A stretch of 64,000 nt of DNA from assembly GCF_932274485.2 (NCBI RefSeq), contig NC_065879.2, positions 45,060,936 through 45,124,935 on the forward strand. The letters run 5' to 3'. Shown here one piece after another: positions 57,188 to 64,000 of this stretch. The translations under genes and the position numbers were made by a program. Source of the stretch: Patella vulgata. Its lineage: Eukaryota > Mollusca > Gastropoda > Patellidae. The first letter of the stretch is position 1, and each line of letters opens with the position of its first letter. The notes beneath the pieces were generated by a model. The model was not told the origin of the DNA, searched no databases, and saw only the letters and a program-made list of their open reading frames with translations.

Positions 57188-57586
57188 TTAACATACATTA
57201 TGCAAGAGCTAAATATGCAGGTCTTTCTTTAGGCCTGAAATCTTATCTAAATTATTAATTAGACATTAATTAACTTATCCGGACCATAATAAACTCTCGA
57301 TGTCAACGCTGGCCTGTGATGTTTACTGGATTAGAATCCCAATTGCTGCTCCACTTTCATTCTTGATTTAATCATGAAATGGATAATCGAGACTATGTTT
57401 TTTTTATCGTACCGACTTTAGTAATGATGATCGAGGCTAGGACGAAAATTCAATCGCTAAAATCTCGATTCAGAGTGGATCAGTTTGACTGTAATATTCA
57501 GCAAATTCCTTTTACATTATCTAGGTTTTAACAATTATAGTGAGAACTGTCAGCTCTTTATCTAATCTCCCTTAATGTATCTTTAA
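57188..57586 (+). mobile_element. MITE-3 (TTAA type), full copy
   Basis: TTAACATACATTATGCAAGA to TTAATGTATCTTTAA, a 399 bp element with the inverted ends and TTAA edges of the family. The body shares GATTAATTAACTTATCC-type text and CCGACTTTAGTAATGATGAT with 63471. Confidence 0.82.
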
Positions 57587-57597
57587 ATTTGTTATGA

Positions 57598-57795
57598 GAG
57601 AGAGAGAGAGAGAGAGAGGGGTGGGTTTAACGTCCACTCGACACAAACTAGGTCATTTCATTTTGTCTTATATATTAGATATCAGAAGCCCATCTTTTCA
57701 CGGTAAGGGCAAGATAATAAAATGACCAATAATTCGTGTTTGCAATGTTAAAAACTGTGGATGATATTGAGGTAAAGACTTGGCTCCCTTAATAA
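57598..57795 (-). mobile_element. SINE-B tail joined to a MITE-1 fragment
   Basis: 57598-57658 is a reversed SINE-B end: (GA)n, GTTTAACGTCCACTCGACAC and AAACTAGGTCATTT. 57659-57795 is MITE-1 text (TTAGATATCAGAAGCCCATC, TGGATGATATTGAGGTAAAG, CTTGGCTCCCTTAA). The sharp junction suggests insertion followed by deletion. Confidence 0.72.
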
Positions 57796-58316
57796 TTATA
57801 TATTTTTCATCTCACCGTTTTGAGTACTAGGTTCTATACTTAGATCTTGAGGGTATGCAAATCAAAGGACTGTCCCCGGATATAACCAAACCTCTACACG
57901 ACACTGATCTATATAGAAATATATTTGGGGTTAAAGAAAGGGCAATATATTCACTCTGTATTATTTGCATATAAATGTTATTAATAACCCTAGAATTAGA
58001 GTACCTGTCAAAAGGTGAAACAACTAAATCTAAAGCTGATTGTTTCCTATGAAGTGCCAAGGTATTAGTGTTTACAAGACCTATAGAAAAATATTTTCAT
58101 AAGTGCTATCATGTATGAAATCCCAAACCCTCTCTTCTTAGAAAGTGTAATCGGGCCTTTTCTTAAAATAAAAATCAGTCAGATTAATATTGTGCCGACA
58201 TTTCCTTCCCTTTAGATTTTGTTAAATAAAGTTTTGTTGAACACCAAAATAAAAAATATTATTTTTTTGTTACCTCTTCCACTCATGGTTTCTTCCCACG
58301 GACGGAATAGAATAGG

Positions 58317-58592
58317 GAATGTGTGGTGGTCCTTGATCGCTAACCTAGAGGTCTCGTGTTCAATTCGGGGATTGGCCGAGAGAGTTCATCGTGACTTTCC
58401 GGCGTCGTCGCCTGTCAGCGGTGCAGGACAGGTGTTCTGACAAGACACAATCTAATCTATAGTCATTCGGGTTGTACGAAAAACAGAGGTCCGCTTGTAC
58501 ACATTGACAGTCGGAATTCGATAGAAGAGTACGCCGTAGCGCCGCTGTCCGGGCGAAATTTATCTCACAGCACACTATATGAGGCACATTTC
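58317..58592 (+). mobile_element. SINE-A with tRNA-like head
   Basis: GTGTGGTGGTCCTTGATCGC and GAGGTCTCGTGTTCAATTCG (head), CGTCGTCGCCTGTCAGCGG, TTCGATAGAAGAGTACGCCG, CTCACAGCACACTATATG. It stops before the usual tail. Confidence 0.8.
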
Positions 58593-58870
58593 TTGTCAAA
58601 AACTAGATGAATGTTTGCTTGAAAGTTGAAATAAGTTAGATACGGAATTGTTTCAATTGAAACTTTTATGCATTTTATGGTGAATCCTGTATCTAAAGGC
58701 TAATCTAATATAATCTAGTCCGTACAAGATGGCGATGTGCACAGATGCTTACACGATTAGACTTGTTTGAATATTGTATCTACAAAGTGCTTCATATTGA
58801 TAAGTGGGTGGATGAACAAAAATTTAAAATGTCGTCTCTATTTCCAGGTGTCGACCGTGTATAACGTTAC

Positions 58871-58878
58871 TATATAAG
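58871..58878 (+). promoter_or_regulatory. TATA box of the aldo-keto reductase gene
   Basis: TATATAAG lies 77 bp before the ATG. It predicts transcription starting near 58900 and a short 5' UTR of about 45 nt. Confidence 0.5.
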
Positions 58879-58947
58879 TTAGTAAACTTAACCAGAACAA
58901 CCAACAGATTTCATATAACATTACGTCAATTGTCCAACCTATCCAAA

Positions 58948-59022
58948 ATGTCTGGTCCAGGGCCTATGGTAACATTTAACAACGGAAACAAGTTTCCAAT
59001 TATTGGACTTGGATCTTGGCAG
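58948..59022 (+). CDS. Aldo-keto reductase (AKR1-like), first coding exon
   Basis: NAD(P)H-dependent carbonyl reductase of the aldo-keto reductase barrel fold; only the opening beta-hairpin and first barrel strand are in view. The exon encodes MSGPGPMVTF then NNGNKFPIIGLGSWQ, the family opening N-N-G-x-K-x-P-x-x-G-L-G-T/S-W, and ends exactly on the donor GTAAGA. Human AKR1B1 (LNNGAKMPILGLGTWKS) breaks near the same point. A start in A-rich context (CCAAAATGT) and a TATA box 77 bp upstream support a genuine 5' end. I searched downstream for the next exon (normally encoding GYRHID) and did not find it before the window ends, so intron 1 exceeds about 4.9 kb. The subfamily cannot be settled from 25 residues. 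Confidence 0.8.
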
Positions 59023-59160
59023 GTAAGAATTAAGGGACTGTCTCGAGAATAAGGTATTTTGTATTTTGTAATTCCGAAATGGCGACCTGAATTCAAATCC
59101 TACAGCAATGACAGCAAAGACACCACAATTTCAGTAATAAATCTTGTATTTTCTTTTACT

Positions 59161-59461
59161 TTAAAGATGCATTATGTAAGAGCAAAATCTGGCTATTTAA
59201 GATCTTCTTTTTGCCTACAAATATTTTATGAATTATTATCTAAACATTTATTTATTTGACAAGACCATAATATGATGGCTCAGATATTAAGATATCTTAG
59301 TTAAACGTTAATCTGGAAAATAGAGACTTTGGTTTATTATCCTAGCAATGGTTCTTGACAATCGAGAGTTTCAGAACTATTTCTTGTAAAAGGTCCAAGC
59401 AATCATATCATCGCCCAGAATAAAGTAATCAGACCGAAAATCTTACATAATGCACCTTTAA
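59161..59461 (+). mobile_element. MITE-3 (TTAA type) in intron 1 of the aldo-keto reductase
   Basis: TTAAAGATGCATTATGTAAG at the left and TCTTACATAATGCACCTTTA at the right with TTAA edges; 301 bp. The core differs from the longer copies. Confidence 0.85.
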
Positions 59462-59865
59462 GTATACAGATATAAATGTAAATGACACCACCATTTAAAA
59501 CAATCGGATTATCTCGACGTATTCTTGTATTTACCCGAATATTATGGCGGTATTTAAGGGCCAAAACTAAATGTATGTTGAAAGTGTTATTCTACATCAT
59601 AGAAAATACCTAATACCTAAGTTGCAAAATACAAATGTCGTTATAAAAATACATAATGCCGTTAATGTAAAAGTCAAATTTTAATGTCAAATTACAAAAT
59701 GTTTTTTGAAAAAAATCCACTAACGTTAAAAACAACACAACTTATTCACATATACACTTCAACAAAGTAACTTTGTCAATTGACATTTGTCTTTCGTCTT
59801 CTAACACATCATGAGTTCTTGGGGTCAATGGTCAATGATCACTGGATTACATGTAAAATTGGTAA

Positions 59866-60090
59866 AATGAATGCTCCAAAGAAGGAAAGATAACTTTCGA
59901 TGACATTGAGAAAGTAAAGCAGACAGCAATGGTTGAGGAAATTTTATCAAATTTTCAGAGTAGAAATAAAAATTTATGTCATGAATTCAAACATCTGCGT
60001 TCAATTCACGACATTAAAGTTCAGCTAGATGTTCTTTCTAGAATATTGTCAGGTAAATTTGAGACTTTTGATTGTAATGGCATTGGATAA
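59866..60090 (+). other. Open stretch of 74 codons, status unclear
   Basis: It has no start codon near its beginning but protein-like composition: KITFDDIEKVKQTAMVEEIL then SNFQSRNKNL and SIHDIKVQLDVLSRILSG. The latter part looks helical, with leucine/isoleucine spacing. No acceptor precedes it, while TCAG|GTAAAT could be a donor at about 60051. It may be an old transposon-gene scrap or an unrelated exon nested in the aldo-keto reductase intron. Confidence 0.25.
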
Positions 60091-60094
60091 TGTT

Positions 60095-60645
60095 GTTTTA
60101 CCGAGCGGAATCTCTCACCCGTATACCAGCACCCAGATTCGAATTTCGAAATGAAACATATTCCTAGCGCCAATTAAAACCTATATATAATTATCACGAA
60201 AGTAATTTTTACCTTCATATTAGAAAATAACATTTAAGACATATTAAAGGCTCAATACCACTCTTGTTGTAAATGAATAATATGTCCCAATCTTTATTCT
60301 GGTCAACAAATTGTACTATTTTAGAATATTTCAATTAATTGATGATACAAATTTCATCTTAACACATCTTATTTAAAAATTTTGAAAAATTCAACATAAT
60401 GGTTTGAAACGTCTAACGTAAACCTTTCAAATGAAACTTCGATTTAAAAATATTTTCGAACCCTCTGGATAAGTAAAATAGGATGTAATGGATAATTTAC
60501 ACAACAGGTAGGACACTTAAACATCTAGTACTTAGATAGAGATATTATTTATTTTCTGGAGCTTTCAAGCCAGCAAGAGTGTTATTGTCCCTTTAATGCA
60601 AAGTATATCACAGAGTAAAAATACACAGAGTGGCGACTCGCATTA
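60095..60645 (+). repeat. Family 7 repeat, interrupted by MITE-2
   Basis: GAGCGGAATCTCTCACCCGT to AACATTTAAGACAT (60095-60240) and GCAAAGTATATCACAGAGTA with CACAGAGTGGCGACT (60598-60640) are the two halves. MITE-2 sits between them. Confidence 0.7.
60244..60596 (-). mobile_element. MITE-2 (TTAA type), reversed, nested in family 7
   Basis: TTAAAGGCTCAATACCACTC to AGTGTTATTGTCCCTTTAA, near-identical to the copies at 24393 and 31549. Confidence 0.87.
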
Positions 60646-61179
60646 CGGCCCATAGTAACACAGCGACGCGCAATGCATCTTGGGAATTGTCTGTAATAAC
60701 CACACACTGACAGTTCGCTCAACGACGTTACGATATCTTTATCGATGAACTAAATCTCTTTAATTTCGTAGTTTTATAGTATTTTCGGTAACAAAACTAC
60801 CGAGAATTATCACATACAATCATACATTAGTTGTGTGTGTTTTTCTGGAATTTATAAAACATGTTTCATATTTTTAAAACATGCATAGATAAAGCGTGGT
60901 ACAGCCCGGAATGAAGTGAGAGACGGCATTTGTGACGGTTTATGAATTGGTCTATAAGGCCGTAAATTATAGTCGATTTTAAAAAGTTTTTATTAACTTT
61001 AAAACTAATCCACCAAATACTTGTTGTTTCGATTCCCAGATTTGAAATGTAATTTCCATACACCTTAAAATGGACCATTTGAAAATGTCAAAGTGACACG
61101 CCCTTTTTTGGATAAGGCCTATTTTACTCAACATCAACATGATTTACCTTTGTCTTCTAGAGCTTATTACTGTGTGATT

Positions 61180-61500
61180 TTCTTATTTATGTTATGTTAA
61201 TAAAGTAAGCTTTCATTAAAATATAAAAAAAATAATTTAAGAATATTAAAATCGAATTTCAAATAGGCATATAACGTTTTTCAATAAACAGATTTGAGCC
61301 GTTGGTTGTTTTCCAAAATACCTTTGGCCCCAACGTTGACTCACTGTGTGTTTTATGCTTTTTGTTCTATTAATTAATGTAGGCTTTCATTTAAAAAAAT
61401 AATAATAATAATTAACGATATTAAAATTCTATTTGAAATAACCCTATAAAATTTCTCAATAAACATTATTTGAGTTGATTGGTTTCTCTTTTTACAAACA
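61180..61500 (+). repeat. Tandem duplication, about 170 bp, two copies
   Basis: TTCTATTTAATGTTA-type text, AAGCTTTCATTAAAA, GATATTAAAAT and TTTTTCAATAAACA recur at about 61190-61330 and 61365-61500. Confidence 0.65.
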
Positions 61501-62324
61501 AGTATAAACCAAAAACAACCTTAGAATGAATACTTTGCATATTGCTCTGGGTGTCATGTAATGTTTTGACGGACTTTATAGGCCCCCTAATACTATGAAA
61601 TTATCCATTTTACACTACTACACAAGAATATTTTAAATTATTATAACTGATTATTTAGAAATAGAAAATTTAGTTTACACTGTGTACTTATGGAATTATC
61701 TGCCATGAAAACTGAAGTTAACCATACAGCATACTATTACTATATAATGACAGAGTAAAGTAAAATTATTTTGAATTACTGAATGGTTTAAAATTAGTGA
61801 CAGTGCTTCAGTAAATATTTTATTGGTCGGAATAAGGCCTACCAGTAAAAGGGGAAATGTGATTTTGAATAGCATAACAGTATTAGGATTACTGTATTAA
61901 AAGCTTATTGCAAGTGAAAATTGAGCAAAATATATAATATTTTTGTTATGAAATTTAGAAAGGTATATTCATGTAACATACCATATACTCAACACTTCAA
62001 TTGTTTACCACAAGTAATTGTAGACCTACATAGAATCACATCTTTCGATACACAAAATATAGAATGTAAAAAGAACATGTATAACTACAGACTTAATGGG
62101 TAAAGCTTACGATTTAAAATTTGATCCTTTAAAAATCACAACTACATGTAATTCTAAAATTACGAAAATACAAGATAGCATGCGATAAAGAATGCAAGGA
62201 ATGAGTTGGTTTACATCGAAGCGCAACTACTTCTTGTCCCGCGAAAGCGCAACTACTAAAAAAAAAGATCTACAATTTAAATTACCGGATATTAATACGT
62301 TTATTAGACCTAAGACTATGTCGT
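61501..62324. other. Unassigned intronic sequence
   Basis: No exon or repeat is recognised. Confidence 0.4.
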
Positions 62325-62520
62325 GTCATGGATTCAAGTGGCGTGGTTTCGATTCCCCGCTTGTACGCGACAGGTGTAGGGTCGCCTGTCCAACCTCGTG
62401 GGTTTTCTCCGGGTCCTCCAGTCTCCTCTCACTCAGTCACTGCTAAAAAAAAAAGACCCATCAATTGAATTATCGAAATAAAACTGAGCCATGTTAGTCC
62501 CGAAATTACCTTGATTTGAT
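62325..62520 (+). mobile_element. SINE-B fragment
   Basis: GTGGCGTGGTTTCGATTCCC, GTCGCCTGTCCAACCTCGTG, GGGTTTTCTCCGGGTCCTCC and GTTAGTCCCGAAATTACCT. The head and (CT)n tail are lost. Confidence 0.75.
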
Positions 62521-62847
62521 TTAGCTTAGACAAGTTAGAGCGAGAGGTCATATTTTCATAAGTTAGATAGCCTAAAGACGTATACCTATAGATCTACTTC
62601 TAGGCCTACAGTACTCAGTACTCTACATTGGAATAATATGCAATATAATGCAATTAATCAATCAAATATGAAAACACCTTTCACCAAATATGTACTCTTA
62701 CAAAATAAATTTTTTGATGATATGTACTGCTGTTATTATTATCTATAGTATTATAGTATTTTCATCTGTTCAACTGCGATGATTAGTGACATTACAGACA
62801 AAACCCAAGATGCAGTGCGCGACCTACTTTGTATGCAAATGAAGCAG

Positions 62848-63470
62848 TCGCCACTCTGTGTATTTTTACTCTGTGGTATATATAATACAAAAGAAACCCC
62901 CCAAAACTATTACAGTAAATATACTAATATATCGCACACTGGGCTAACTGAGCACGCAGAAAAGGGTACGTCCATTTTGCACCAAGAAGCACCGAAACCA
63001 GCTTTGGTGGCAAACTGTTTTATATTTCACAGAATCAAGGAATGAATAAACAACTGGAATACAAAGTTCCAAAGGTCTCCCTGTGTTGGCTTTTCAAGGT
63101 ATATTACCGTAAACATACTAAAAAATATGGGGGGAATCGGTTTAAAGTAGGCTCACTGTCCACACAATAACTTCCAAACTAGCTTTGGTGACTACAAGAT
63201 CTTTATTTCATCAAATGGACAGATGCATAATGTATGAACATGCAACATCTCATTAACTTTCTTTCTTGGCGTATCGAGTTATATCATCGCAAAGGTCATA
63301 GCACCCGGATTCGAGGCGAGGTTCGTGGGTTTAATAAACAAAGGGTACGCCCACTCTGCATCAGAGATGGACGTACCCCTTTCTGCGTGCTCAGTTAGCA
63401 GTAATAGTTTTTTGAGGTTTTCGTCTATTATATTATACTTTGCATTAAAATGTCTTAAAATATTATTTTT
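62848..63470. repeat. Family 7-related inverted repeat
   Basis: 62850-62890 is the complement of 60598-60640. 62895-62985 (GCTAACTGAGCACGCAGAAA, GGGTACGTCC) pairs with 63335-63415 reversed. 63435-63470 (GCATTAAAATGTCTTAAAAT) is the complement of the family end at 60225-60243 before MITE-3 cuts in. Confidence 0.6.
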
Positions 63471-63840
63471 TTAAAGATACATTATGGGAGATTAGATAAA
63501 GAGCTGACAGTTCTGACTATAATTGTTAAAACGTAGATAACGGGAATTTGCTGAAAATTTAAGTCAAACTGATCCACTCTGAACCGAAAATTTAGCGATT
63601 GAATTTTCGGTCTAGCCTCGATCATCATTACTAAAGTCGGTACGATAAAAAAACATAGCCTCGATTATCCATTTAATGATTTAATCATAAATGAAAGTTT
63701 AGCAGCAAACCAGATACTAATCCAGTAAATATCGCAGGCTAGTGATGACATCGAGAGTTGATTATGGTCTGGATAAGTTAATTAATGTCTAATTAATAAT
63801 TTAGATAACATTTCAGGCCTAAAGAAAGACCTGCAATCAG
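63471..63840 (-). mobile_element. MITE-3 (TTAA type), truncated reversed copy
   Basis: TTAAAGATACATTATGGGAG, GATTAGATAAAGAGCTGACA, TAGCCTCGATCATCATTACT and TTCAGGCCTAAAGAAAGACC match 57188-57586 reversed. The far inverted end is missing. Confidence 0.8.
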
Positions 63841-63844
63841 TGTT

Positions 63845-64000
63845 GACGTTTCTAGTGGTTTACCCACAGTTCCGTGCATCAAACGCCAAGAACTGGCCGT
63901 AACAGACCATTTCATTGGCTAATCCCTCACTTCAACCAAAGCGCTGGTAATATAACAGATCCTAGTGTAGTAAATGAAATGAAATGAAATAAAATGAAAT
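63845..64000 (+). mobile_element. MITE-5 body fragment at the window edge
   Basis: GTGGTTTACCCACAGTTCCG, AACTGGCCGTAACAGACCAT and TTCATTGGCTAATCCCTCAC match the MITE-5 interior at 32565 and 46565. It ends in a GAAAT run. Confidence 0.65.

Noticed and set aside
59023-64000. Second exon of the aldo-keto reductase within the window
   Set aside because: No stretch resembling the GYRHID region with proper splice sites was found, so the gene is taken to continue past the edge.

Overview
The window is animal nuclear DNA. It has spliced genes with canonical GT-AG introns, no bacterial operon logic, AT-rich non-coding sequence and a very dense, layered cover of mobile elements. Tandem-core elements with an (ACGG)n block resemble the pearl/DINE-type (HINE) elements described from molluscs. 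Together with tRNA-headed SINEs and many MITEs, they point to a lophotrochozoan, most likely a marine mollusc. The species cannot be read from the sequence.

Four protein-coding loci are supported, all on the + strand. (1) 7205-16161: HENMT1, the small-RNA 2'-O-methyltransferase that caps piRNA 3' ends; seven exons reconstruct to about 378 residues with the SAM motif and the E-x-x-E-H plus H metal site. (2) 22276-27925: an unrecognised basic protein, most likely two exons joined across a 4.2 kb phase-0 intron, with four copies of a short acidic-IV-x-R-L motif. (3) 36498-43101: CIMIP2B/FAM166B-like ciliary microtubule inner protein, six exons, 303 residues, four P-G-Y-x-G modules. (4) 58948-59022: the first coding exon of an aldo-keto reductase; the rest lies beyond the window.

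The remaining sequence is mostly repeats: two tRNA-related SINE families sharing one 3' tail motif; several TTAA-flanked MITE families; a MITE family with inverted ends of about 37 bp; three internally deleted hAT elements that keep different parts of their transposases; three LINE 3' fragments; fold-back elements; a 2 kb repeat abutting HENMT1; and a 1.25 kb element with 133 bp inverted repeats enclosing part of a widespread uncharacterised nuclease-like, cysteine-rich protein family. The last is the best candidate for something under-described. Nested insertions with clear target-site duplications give a local order of events.

Functionally the loci are independent. HENMT1 acts in the piRNA pathway that restrains elements like those filling its own introns, and inverted repeats flanking its exons 5-6 could shape its RNA processing. 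CIMIP2B belongs to motile cilia and sperm tails and has a perfect cAMP-response element upstream of its start.
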